A DNA stretch of 36,239 nt from a bacterium (GTDB lineage: Bacteria; Myxococcota_A; UBA9042). The stretch spans positions 1 through 36,239 of the forward strand of contig JAUIAC010000028.1 of the NCBI GenBank assembly GCA_030425545.1, written 5' to 3'. Below, in pieces: positions 15,592 through 23,612 of the stretch. The position numbers and the translations under genes were made by a program. The notes beneath the pieces are model-generated. The model worked only from the letters and a program-made list of their open reading frames with translations. It did no database searches and was not told where the DNA came from. Position 1 is the first letter of the stretch; the number at the start of each line of letters is the position of its first letter.

Positions 15592-17939
15592 GCGGCGCCT
15601 CGGGACTTCGGCGGGCCAGCGTGCCCGCGTGGGTGACGACGTGGGCGCTGCTCGCGCTGGCGACCGCGTGCGGCACGGCAGAGACGACCTGCGCCAAGGG
15701 CAGCGTCGCCACGGAGGACGGCAAGTGCGTCGCCGTGGGCCCCGCGGCGTGTGGGCCGGGCACCGAGTGGGACGAGGCGTCGAGCACCTGCGTGCTGGCG
15801 CAGACCGCGGACGCGGGCTCTGACGCGGGGGCGGACACGACGGGGGCGGACACGGCCGGGGCGGACACGGCTGGGACCGACGCCGGCGGACACGACGCTG
15901 CGGGCGGCGACACCAGCGCCGGCGAGGACACCGCGCTGGCCGAGTGCAAGCCAGCCTGCGACGGCCGCGTCTGCGGCGACGACGGCTGCGGTGGCACGTG
16001 CGGCGACTGCCCCAACGGCAAGGTCTGCGACGTGGCGGGCCAGTGCCAGTCCCCGCCCGACTGCGTGCCCTCGTGTACGGGCAAGGTCTGCGGCGGCGAC
16101 GGCTGCAAGGGCTCCTGCGGCACGTGCGGCGACCCGAGCGCGCCGATCTGCAAGGACGGCAAGTGTCTCGCCGGCTGCGTGCCGGACTGCGTCGGCAAGG
16201 GCTGCGGCGGCGACGGCTGCGGCGGCTCCTGTGGCACCTGCGGCGCGGAGCTCGCCTGCAGCAGCCACGGCCACTGCGTGCCCAAGGCCTGGACCTGTGG
16301 GGCGGACACCTACGCCGCGCACAACGGCTGTGACTGCGGGTGCGGCGCGCCCGACCCGGACTGCAAGGTCGCCGGACAGGCGCTGCACGGCTGCGCCTCG
16401 ACCGAGACGTGTGGCGACGGAGGGACCTGCGTGTCCAAGGTGCCGAAGGGCTGGTCGTGCCCCGCGTTCTTCTACGACGACGGCCTGCTGTGCAACTGCG
16501 CCTGCGGCGCGCCGGACCCGGACTGCAAGGACACCAGCAACACCATCGTAGACTGTCAGCCCGGCGCCTGTGACGCGGCGGCGGGCGTGTGCGCGTCGGT
16601 GTGCACGCCCAGCTGCACCGGCAAGGTGTGCGGCCCGGACGGCTGCGGCGGCACGTGCGGCACCTGCAAAGACCCCAAGCTGCCGGGCTGCGCCGCCGGG
16701 GCCTGCGTGGCCAAGTGCACGCCCGACTGCAGCAACAGCCAGTGCGGCGACGACGGCTGCGGCGGCTCCTGTGGCACCTGCGCGACGGGGCTGACCTGCA
16801 GCCAGGGCCTGTGCGCGGCGACGGCCGGCAAGTCCTGCGCCTTCCACTGCGGCTACCAGACCAGCGGCGGCTGCTGGTGCGACGCCGGCTGCAAGCAGCG
16901 CGGCGACTGCTGCGCCGACGTCGACCTGTGCTTCTGCACCGCCGACTGCACCGGCAAGTCCTGCGGCGACGACGGCTGCGGCGGCTCCTGCGGCGCGTGC
17001 GGCGACAAGAGCAAGCCCTACTGCGACGCCAAGGGCGCGTGCTCCGCCACCTGCGTGCCGCAGTGTGCGGGCAAGAGCTGCGGCGACGACGGCTGCGGCG
17101 GCACCTGCGGCGCGTGCGGCGCGGGCGCGAGCTGCAACGTGCACGGCAAGTGTGTGCCCGCGGAGTGGACCTGCGAGGCCCACCTCTACGCGTCCGGCGG
17201 CGTCACCGCGAGCTGCGACTGCAGCTGCGGCGCGCACGACCCCGACTGCGCCGGCGGCGGGCCGCTCACGGGCTGCCCCGCGGGCGGGGCCTGCGCCAAG
17301 GACAAGGCCTGGTGCGAGGCCAAGTGGTGCGCCAAGCAGGGCGACTGCAGCAAGCCGGCCTGGTGCGTGGGCGACTACCCGACCAGCGCCTACACCCGCC
17401 GCGGCGTGTGCGCTCCGCCGAACCCGGCCGGCTTCGCGCCGAACCACCCCTGCTCGGTCGACGCCGCGTGCGCGTCCGACCTCTGCGTGGCGGGCACCTG
17501 CCGCGTGCACTGCGAGGCCGACAAGGACTGCGTCGCGGGGCAGGCGTGCGTCGGCCTCGAGCGCTATCAGCCGCTCACGGGCAAGCCCATTGGCGTGGTC
17601 GGCATCTGCGACCAGACCGAGAGCGTGGGCAAGTCGTGCGGCAAGCACAGCGACTGTGACAAGCAGCTGTGCCTGGCCTTCGTGAACCCGGTCGACCTCA
17701 AGCTGGTGGCCCGCTGCGGGTCGCCCCACGGCGGCGCGCCCGAGGGGCAGAAGTGCGGCGAGGGCGTGCACTGCGCCATGGGCCTGCTCTGCGCCAGCGG
17801 CGTCTGCCAGCGGCCCTGCCTCGGTGGCCAGAGCGAGTGCGCCAGCGACCAGACGTGCAAGCCTGCCGTGGTCCAGCACGGGCCGACCACGCAGACCAGC
17901 GACGACACCACCGCCCCGGCGTGCCATGCGAAGCCTTAG
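15588..17939 (+). CDS. Cys-rich surface lipoprotein with CGDDGCGG repeats and a somatomedin-B-like domain
   Basis: A 783-aa probable lipoprotein. The GTG start overlaps the previous stop (GTGA). The signal peptide ends LLALATAC (Cys28), a slightly unusual lipobox with Ala at -3. An Asp/Thr/Ala/Gly-rich spacer (about 75-118) precedes the modules. There are seven units of the form CxPxCxGKxCGxDGCGGxCGxC and three units of the form W-x-C...CDCGCGxxDPDC. One eight-cysteine module at about 414-448 has spacing C-x3-C-x7-C-x-C-x3-C-x5-CC-x5-C, the somatomedin-B pattern. Further Cys-rich sequence completes the C-terminus, with no beta-barrel or catalytic motif. The module order matches the next gene, so they are paralogues. 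The protein probably sits on the outer membrane surface in a disulfide-rich rod. Function unknown; adhesion or matrix binding is inferred. Confidence 0.8.
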   Translation: MSGASGLRRASVPAWVTTWALLALATACGTAETTCAKGSVATEDGKCVAVGPAACGPGTEWDEASSTCVLAQTADAGSDAGADTTGADTAGADTAGTDAGGHDAAGGDTSAGEDTALAECKPACDGRVCGDDGCGGTCGDCPNGKVCDVAGQCQSPPDCVPSCTGKVCGGDGCKGSCGTCGDPSAPICKDGKCLAGCVPDCVGKGCGGDGCGGSCGTCGAELACSSHGHCVPKAWTCGADTYAAHNGCDCGCGAPDPDCKVAGQALHGCASTETCGDGGTCVSKVPKGWSCPAFFYDDGLLCNCACGAPDPDCKDTSNTIVDCQPGACDAAAGVCASVCTPSCTGKVCGPDGCGGTCGTCKDPKLPGCAAGACVAKCTPDCSNSQCGDDGCGGSCGTCATGLTCSQGLCAATAGKSCAFHCGYQTSGGCWCDAGCKQRGDCCADVDLCFCTADCTGKSCGDDGCGGSCGACGDKSKPYCDAKGACSATCVPQCAGKSCGDDGCGGTCGACGAGASCNVHGKCVPAEWTCEAHLYASGGVTASCDCSCGAHDPDCAGGGPLTGCPAGGACAKDKAWCEAKWCAKQGDCSKPAWCVGDYPTSAYTRRGVCAPPNPAGFAPNHPCSVDAACASDLCVAGTCRVHCEADKDCVAGQACVGLERYQPLTGKPIGVVGICDQTESVGKSCGKHSDCDKQLCLAFVNPVDLKLVARCGSPHGGAPEGQKCGEGVHCAMGLLCASGVCQRPCLGGQSECASDQTCKPAVVQHGPTTQTSDDTTAPACHAKP

Positions 17940-17949
17940 GAGCCCCAAC

Positions 17950-20865
17950 GTGCCAGCGCAGACCTGCATCATCGGACCACGCGCGCCGCGCGCAGCCCGC
18001 GGTGGCTGGCGGAGCGCGCTGCTGCTCGCCGCGACGCTGTGGCTGGTCGGCTGCACCGTGGAGACGGTCACGTGCGACCCGTCGAAGGCCGCGGGCGAGC
18101 CGGGCGCCTGCATCGCGACGATCTGCGGCGCGGGCACCGAGGCTGTCGACGGCAAGTGCGTCGCGAAGGACACCGCGGGCGGGGACAACGACACCTCCGC
18201 GGGCGACGCGACGGCCGGAACCGACGCGGGCAGCTCCGACGCGGGCAGCTCCGACGCGAGCCAGCCCGACGCCGCCAAGGCCGACGCGACAGGGCAGGAC
18301 GCGAGCGCCGCCGACACGGGCGCCTGCGTGCCGGCCTGTGAGGGCAAGACCTGCGGCGACGACGGCTGCGGCGGCTCCTGCGGCGCCTGCTCGGGCGACA
18401 AGGCCTTCTGCGTGGCCGGGCAGTGCAGCGCGACCTGCACGCCGGCCTGCGCCGGGGCCCAGTGCGGCGACGACGGCTGCGGCGGCTCCTGCGGCGCCTG
18501 CGAGGGCGGTGGGACCTGCTCCACCACGGGGCGCTGCGTGCCCAAGGGGTGGACCTGCGGCGCGACCTCGTGGGACGGCGACGGCGTGTGCGACTGCGGC
18601 TGCGGCGTGTCCGATCCGGACTGCGCCGTGCCCGGGTTGACGGTCAAGGGCTGCAAGGCCGGCGAGCAGTGCAAGGCCGACACCTGCGTGGCCGGGCCGC
18701 CGAGCGGCTGGACCTGCCCGGCCGAGGCCTTCGACGACGGCAAGATCTGCGACTGTGACTGCGGCGCCGTCGACCCCGACTGCGCCAAGGGCGACCTGCC
18801 CGTGCCCAACTGCCCCACGAGCGTCTGCGCCCCGGACGGCACCTGCGGCCCGTGCAAGCCCAGCTGCGCCGGCAAGGAGTGCGGGCCTGACGGCTGCGGC
18901 GGCATCTGCGGCGTGTGCTTGAAGGACCCGACCAAGACGATCTGCGACCAGGGCAAGTGCGCGGCGGGCTGCACGCCGAAGTGCGGCGACCACACCTGTG
19001 GGCCCGACGGCTGCGGCGGCTCGTGTGGCGCGTGCAAGAGCGGCCAGCACTGCGCGCTGGGCCAGTGCCAGGCCCTGGCCAAGGACCTGTCGTGCGTCGG
19101 TCACTGCGGCAAGGCGGCGGTGGGCGGCTGCGGCTGCGACAGCACCTGCGTCATCGGCACCACCTGCTGCAAGGACTTCGTGGCGGCGTGCGGCTGCGTG
19201 CCCAAGTGCAGCGGCAAGACCTGCGGCGACGACGGCTGTGGCGGCTCCTGCGGCTCGTGCAAGAGCGGTCAGGCGTGCGACGTGAGCGGCGCCTGTGTCA
19301 ACGACCCGTGCAAGCCCGACCCCTGCGGCGGCAAGGGCGCCTGCCTGCAGGGCGCGTGCACCTGCCTGAGCGGCTTCGACGGCGCCAAGTGTGGGTCCTG
19401 CGCGGCCGGCTTCATCGGCTTCCCCGACTGCAAGCCCGACCTCTGCGCCAAGCAGACCTGCAGCGGCAAGGGCGCGTGCGACCCCAAGTCCGGCGCGTGC
19501 ACCTGCACCAAGGGCTTCACCGGGCAGAGCTGCCAGACCTGCACCGACCCGAAGAAGGCCTTCCCCGACTGCGACAAGCCGCTGCCCCCCTGCGCCGGCC
19601 AGACCTGCAGCAACCAGGGCGCGTGCGACACCACCACCGGCAAGTGCGAGTGCAACGCCGGCTTCGGCGGCGACAGCTGCCAGACCTGCACGAGCTCGGC
19701 GCAGAAGTGGCCCCAGTGCGGCGAGGGCAAGTGCACGCTCACCTGCAAGGGCAAGGGCGGCTGCGTCACCTTCAACACCTGCCTGTGCCAGCCCGGGTTC
19801 GCGGGTAACCTGTGCGAGAAGTGCGAAGACCCGACCAAGACCTGGCCCAGCTGCGGCGGCGCGGTCAACGTGAACTACGCGCCAGACCCCTCGGTGGCGA
19901 GCGTGAACTGCGGCTTCTGCGGTCAGCCCCTGTCGAAGCTCAGCACCACGCCGGACGCCGCGGACAAGACCGCGCCCATCTTGAAGGTGTTGATCCCGCC
20001 GGCGGGGGCGACCATCGCGCCCGGGATGCCGATCGTGGCGATCATCGACGACCTGCTCGACCCCAAGACGGTCACCCCGTCGACCTTTCAGGTGCACCCC
20101 GCGGGCAGCGACAAGGTCACCGTCAACGGCTCGATCATGGCGCAGGTGACCACCAACAAGAACACCGTGCTCGTGTTCTTCCCGTCCAACCTGAACGTGG
20201 GCGGCAACTACAAGATCAAGCTCAACGGCATCAAGGACCTCGGCGGCAACGCGCTCACGGCGGTGGACAGCCCCTTCGTGCTCGGCGCCGGCGGCACGGG
20301 CAGCTTCGGCAGCGCGGGCAGCTTCGAGGCCGGCCTGTCGGGCTGCTTCATCGCGGGCGACGGCGGCGTGCTCGGCGTGACCGACAACATCTCGCCCACC
20401 GACGGCAAGGCGATGCTCGGCCTGACCACGCGCGACGCCGCCTACCTGGGCAGCGCGGGCGCCCTGTCGGGCCAGGCCTCGGTGGCCTTCTGCGGGCCGA
20501 TCCCGGTGCCTGCGGGCAGCAAGGAGCTGCTCTTCGACTACGACTTCGCGTCGAGCGAGTTCGACGAGTACGTGGGGGACAAGTACGACGACGTCGCCAT
20601 CGCCGCTGTGTCGAGCAGCAAGGGCGGGGTGGGCGGCGTGCTCACCAGCGTGAACCTCATCGGCAAGGCCGCGGGCGTGCTCACCAAGGCCTTTGGGCTG
20701 CCCGACCAGGGCGACGCCGTGGCCAAGAAGTCGGGCTGGAAGACGGGCGCGGTCAAGGGCATCGCTGCGCTTGGCAGCTCGGTGTTCCTGACCTTCGTGG
20801 TGAGCGACGTGGCCGACACGGCCTTCTCCTCCGCGCTGGCGGTGGACAACGTGCGCTTCAAGTAG
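17950..20865 (+). CDS. Cys-rich surface lipoprotein with somatomedin-B-like, EGF-like and Ig-like (Big_5) domains
   Basis: A 971-aa lipoprotein. The GTG at 17950 is chosen because AGGAG lies 7 nt upstream and the lipobox LVGC (Cys35) follows a good h-region; an ATG at 17926 inside the previous gene is the alternative. After an Asp/Ala/Ser-rich spacer come five CGDDGCGG units and two W...DPDC units in the same order as in the preceding gene. A somatomedin-B-like module sits at about 380-415 (C-x3-C-x7-C-x-C-x3-C-x5-CC-x6-C). Four EGF/laminin-EGF-like modules follow at about 454-637 (CTCTKGFTGQSCQTC), then an SbsA/Big_5 Ig-like domain at about 672-771 (VLIPPAGATIAPG...LNGIKDLGGNAL). The C-terminal beta domain (LLFDYDFASSEFDEYVGDKYDDV) resembles choice-of-anchor domains. 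It is the last gene of the operon and overlaps a convergent small ORF by 8 nt. Confidence 0.82.
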   Translation: MPAQTCIIGPRAPRAARGGWRSALLLAATLWLVGCTVETVTCDPSKAAGEPGACIATICGAGTEAVDGKCVAKDTAGGDNDTSAGDATAGTDAGSSDAGSSDASQPDAAKADATGQDASAADTGACVPACEGKTCGDDGCGGSCGACSGDKAFCVAGQCSATCTPACAGAQCGDDGCGGSCGACEGGGTCSTTGRCVPKGWTCGATSWDGDGVCDCGCGVSDPDCAVPGLTVKGCKAGEQCKADTCVAGPPSGWTCPAEAFDDGKICDCDCGAVDPDCAKGDLPVPNCPTSVCAPDGTCGPCKPSCAGKECGPDGCGGICGVCLKDPTKTICDQGKCAAGCTPKCGDHTCGPDGCGGSCGACKSGQHCALGQCQALAKDLSCVGHCGKAAVGGCGCDSTCVIGTTCCKDFVAACGCVPKCSGKTCGDDGCGGSCGSCKSGQACDVSGACVNDPCKPDPCGGKGACLQGACTCLSGFDGAKCGSCAAGFIGFPDCKPDLCAKQTCSGKGACDPKSGACTCTKGFTGQSCQTCTDPKKAFPDCDKPLPPCAGQTCSNQGACDTTTGKCECNAGFGGDSCQTCTSSAQKWPQCGEGKCTLTCKGKGGCVTFNTCLCQPGFAGNLCEKCEDPTKTWPSCGGAVNVNYAPDPSVASVNCGFCGQPLSKLSTTPDAADKTAPILKVLIPPAGATIAPGMPIVAIIDDLLDPKTVTPSTFQVHPAGSDKVTVNGSIMAQVTTNKNTVLVFFPSNLNVGGNYKIKLNGIKDLGGNALTAVDSPFVLGAGGTGSFGSAGSFEAGLSGCFIAGDGGVLGVTDNISPTDGKAMLGLTTRDAAYLGSAGALSGQASVAFCGPIPVPAGSKELLFDYDFASSEFDEYVGDKYDDVAIAAVSSSKGGVGGVLTSVNLIGKAAGVLTKAFGLPDQGDAVAKKSGWKTGAVKGIAALGSSVFLTFVVSDVADTAFSSALAVDNVRFK

Positions 20866-21133
20866 CGGTCGGTCCAACCGGCGCCAGCGCCTCGCCGCGC
20901 CAGGCCCAGCGGCCCAGCAGCGCGCTCCACAGGCCGTGCCCCACCGCCCACGCGCCCACGGCGGCGCTGCCACCGACGGTGGCCCAGGCGACGCCGCAGG
21001 CGAGCGCGGTGCAGGCGAGCGCGACGCCGTTGGCCCGCAGCACGCGGCGCCGCAGCGGGCGACCGGCCAGCCACACCAGGAGCGGGGCGTGACCCACGGC
21101 GGCGGCGAGCGCGAGCTGGTGTCGGGTGGCCAT
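20858..21133 (-). CDS. Small hydrophobic membrane protein, hypothetical
   Basis: A 91-aa reading frame from the ATG at 21133. The N-terminal segment (about 6-23, LALAAAVGHAPLLVWLAG) and an Ala/Gly/Val-rich stretch (about 34-70) could each span the membrane, separated by an Arg-rich loop (RPLRRRVLRAN) that would be cytoplasmic. I recognise no family. It is convergent with the large lipoprotein gene, overlapping its end by 8 nt, and divergent from the kinase gene. No Shine-Dalgarno is present; CAGCAT lies 6 nt before the ATG, a weak -10. Hydrophobic content and a fitting gap support a real gene, but GC-rich shadow frames can look similar. Confidence 0.45.
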   Translation of the reverse strand: MATRHQLALAAAVGHAPLLVWLAGRPLRRRVLRANGVALACTALACGVAWATVGGSAAVGAWAVGHGLWSALLGRWAWRGEALAPVGPTAT

Positions 21134-21254
21134 GGCGCGATGCTGCCACGGGAGCGGCGGCGGCGCCCGCGAGATGCGCGTCGGGGCGGCGCTTGGGGTA
21201 CACTGCGGCCTCGCGCCACCGAGGGCGCCCCCTCGCACCGGAGCGCCGCGCCCC

Positions 21255-22688
21255 ATGTCCGACGACTCCCGCGTCCGCTCCAGCCGCCTCGGCCGCGTCG
21301 CCATGCTCGGCGGCATGGCCGCGCGCCTCGCTGGCGACGCCGCGTCGGCCGCCGGGCGACTCGCCACCAGCGCCAGCTCGGACGCGGCCGCGCGCGCGCT
21401 GCACAAGGGCGTCAGCCAGACCCTGGTGCGCCACCTTGGCGAGATGAAGGGCCTGCCGATGAAGCTCGGGCAGCTGCTCAGCTACATCGACGACTTCGTG
21501 CCGCCCGAGCACCGCGACACCTACCGCGAGACCCTGCGTGAGCTGCAGGTGCGCAGCCGGCCGATGCTCTGGAGCAGCATCGAGGAGATGATGCGCGAGG
21601 ACCTCGGCGACGGGCCGGACGCGCTCTTCGCCACCTTCGACCGCGAGCCCATCGCCGCCGCGTCCATCGGCCAGGTCTACCGCGCGACGACCCACGAGGG
21701 CGTCGAGGTGGCGGTCAAGGTGCAGTACCCCGGCATCGCCGACGCGGTGCGCAGCGACCTGAAGAACATCGACAGCCTCGTGCGCGCGCTGAGCGTGGCC
21801 CTGCCCAAGGTCGACGTGGAGCAGAGCCTGCGCGACGTGTCGTCCCGGGTGATCGAAGAGTGTGACTACGAGGCCGAGCGGGCCCACCAGGAGGCCTTTG
21901 TCGCGGCCTGGGCCGGGCACCCCGACGTGGTGGTCCCCAAGCCGCTGCCGGCGCTCTGTGGCCCGCGGGTGCTGACCGCGGAGTTCATCGAGGGCAAGCG
22001 CTGGGACGAGATGCTCGAGACCAGCGACGCCGAGCAGCGCTCGCGCTACGGCATGGCCATCTTCCGCTTCGTCTTCCACAGCATGTACGTGCACGGCCGC
22101 TTCAACGGCGACCCCCACCCGGGCAACTACCTCTTCCTCGAGGGCGGGCGCGTGGCCTTCCTCGACTTCGGCTGTGTGCAGACCTACGACCGCGACTCGC
22201 TCGAGCGCTTCGCCCGCGCGCGCAACCTCGCCGGTCGTGGGGTGCGGGGCGCGGCCTTCCGCGAGGCGGCGATCGCCGCCTACGGCCTGCCTCGGGAGGC
22301 CGACGAGGAGCTCTGGCAGGGCTTCGAGGACTACCTCTACCTGAGCTTCGAGCCGCTGCTGGCGCCGCAGCCCTACCGCTACAGCCGCGACTACACCACG
22401 CGCCTGGCGCGGCGCACCGCGGACATGAAGCTGCTGGTGGCCAAGAAGCTGCTGAAGACCGGCATCTTCGACACCAAGCGGCCGGGCGCGGTGTTCCTCC
22501 ACCGCATCAACTTCGGCCTCAACTCGATCCTGGCGCAGCTGGGCGCGGTGGGCGACTGGCCCGCCGAGGTCGACGCCATCTACCGCGCGGGCGGCTTCGT
22601 CGACGAGGCCGCGCCGGCCCCCAACGCAGGTAGCGACTGCGACGCCAGCGACAGTGACACCAGCGACCGCGACAGCGACGGCAGCTGA
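21255..22688 (+). CDS. ABC1/ADCK/UbiB-family atypical kinase
   Basis: A 477-aa member of the UbiB/ADCK atypical kinase-like family, whose members support ubiquinone biosynthesis or act as membrane-associated ATPases. All signature motifs are present: KxGQ (K70-Q73, MKLGQLLSYID), the Ala-rich nucleotide loop AAASIGQVY (134-142, in place of a Gly-rich loop), the VAVKVQ lysine K155, the acidic EECDYEAERA segment, NGDPHPGN (D286-N291) and LDFG (D304). The C-terminus lacks the two membrane helices of E. coli UbiB and ends in a Ser/Asp tail encoded by a GCGACAG-rich simple repeat. GGAG lies 11 nt before the ATG at 21255. No other quinone gene is nearby, so the substrate pathway cannot be deduced and no ubiB name is given. 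Confidence 0.88.
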   Translation: MSDDSRVRSSRLGRVAMLGGMAARLAGDAASAAGRLATSASSDAAARALHKGVSQTLVRHLGEMKGLPMKLGQLLSYIDDFVPPEHRDTYRETLRELQVRSRPMLWSSIEEMMREDLGDGPDALFATFDREPIAAASIGQVYRATTHEGVEVAVKVQYPGIADAVRSDLKNIDSLVRALSVALPKVDVEQSLRDVSSRVIEECDYEAERAHQEAFVAAWAGHPDVVVPKPLPALCGPRVLTAEFIEGKRWDEMLETSDAEQRSRYGMAIFRFVFHSMYVHGRFNGDPHPGNYLFLEGGRVAFLDFGCVQTYDRDSLERFARARNLAGRGVRGAAFREAAIAAYGLPREADEELWQGFEDYLYLSFEPLLAPQPYRYSRDYTTRLARRTADMKLLVAKKLLKTGIFDTKRPGAVFLHRINFGLNSILAQLGAVGDWPAEVDAIYRAGGFVDEAAPAPNAGSDCDASDSDTSDRDSDGS

Positions 22689-22716
22689 CGCGTCGGGGGG
22701 CTCGCCGTCGCGCACA

Positions 22717-22745
22717 CTGACGCGCGCGACACACCCGGCTATGCT
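22717..22745 (+). promoter_or_regulatory. Prepilin peptidase promoter, predicted leaderless
   Basis: CTGACG (22717-22722, 4 of 6), a 17-nt spacer and TATGCT (22740-22745, 4 of 6). The -10 ends 6 nt before the GTG at 22752, the same distance as for asd. No Shine-Dalgarno is present. Confidence 0.4.
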
Positions 22746-22751
22746 GCGGCC

Positions 22752-23609
22752 GTGGATCCCGTCCTCACCATCGTCTACGGCTTCGTCTTGTTCTGGGGAG
22801 CGGCCTGGGGTTCGTTCCTCAACGTCGTCGTGTGGCGCGTGCCCAACGGCATGAGCGTGGTCTCGCCGCCGAGCCACTGCCCCAAGTGCGGCCACGGCCT
22901 GGCCTGGTGGCAGAACGTGCCCGTGCTCGGCTGGGCCTGGCTCGGCGGGCGCTGTCACTACTGCAAGACCGGCATCTCCGCGCGCTACCCGGCGGTCGAG
23001 GCGGTCACCGCAGCCCTGGCGCTCGCGGTGGCCATGCCCTGGGTCGACGGCTGGGCCAGCGGCGAGCTCGAGCCCTGGCGCGCCGGGGTCGGCATGGTCG
23101 CGGAGCACGCCTTCCTCTTCGCCTGTGTGGCCATCGCGCTGATCGACGCCGACACCTTCATGATCCCCGACGCGCTGAGCCTGCCGCTGCCGCTGCTGGG
23201 CATCGGCGTCGCGCTGCTGGTGGGCGACGAGCGGGGCGTGGGCTGGCAGGAGGCGGCGGCGGCGGCCTTCATCGCCGGCGGCGGTCTGCTCGCGGTGCAG
23301 TGGGGCTACGCCGCGCTCACCGGGCGCGAGGGGCTGGGCACGGGCGACGTCAAGCTGCTGGCCGGGCTCGGCGCCTGGCTCGGGCTGGCGGCGCTGCCTG
23401 CGGTGCTGCTGCTGGCGAGCGTGCAGGGCCTGCTCTTCGCCGCGGGCACGGCCGCGGTGAGCCGCGCCGGGCTCACGGCGGAGCGCGGCGTGGTGTCGAT
23501 GCGCCACGTGGCCCTGCCCTTTGGCCCCTTCCTCGTGCTGGGCGGGGTCGAGGTGCTGCTGCTGCACCGACAGCTGGGGCCGGTGGTCGCGCCCTGGTTC
23601 GGGGGCTAG
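22752..23609 (+). CDS. pilD: Prepilin peptidase (type IV leader peptidase/methyltransferase, A24 family)
   Basis: A 285-aa inner-membrane aspartic peptidase that cleaves and N-methylates type IV prepilins and type II secretion pseudopilins. The N-terminal WGSFLNVVVWRVP segment, the two zinc-binding CxxC pairs (C43/C46 and C68/C71) of the methyltransferase-linked domain, the first catalytic aspartate region ALIDADTFMIPD (D132/D134) and the second in GLGTGDVKLL (D199) are all visible. Six to eight hydrophobic helices fit the family, and the length matches bifunctional PilD (about 290 aa). The GTG start at 22752 has no Shine-Dalgarno (see promoter). The histidine kinase gene starts 3 nt after its stop, so the two are co-transcribed. 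No pilin gene is in the window. Confidence 0.93.
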   Translation: MDPVLTIVYGFVLFWGAAWGSFLNVVVWRVPNGMSVVSPPSHCPKCGHGLAWWQNVPVLGWAWLGGRCHYCKTGISARYPAVEAVTAALALAVAMPWVDGWASGELEPWRAGVGMVAEHAFLFACVAIALIDADTFMIPDALSLPLPLLGIGVALLVGDERGVGWQEAAAAAFIAGGGLLAVQWGYAALTGREGLGTGDVKLLAGLGAWLGLAALPAVLLLASVQGLLFAAGTAAVSRAGLTAERGVVSMRHVALPFGPFLVLGGVEVLLLHRQLGPVVAPWFGG

Positions 23610-23612
23610 CGG

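Noticed and set aside
15318-19082. A 1254-codon open frame on the minus strand across the lipoprotein genes
   Set aside because: It is the antisense of two clear Cys-repeat lipoprotein genes. Its Pro/Gln/Ser- and Ala/Arg-rich translation is the usual GC-rich shadow, without domains or a start signal.
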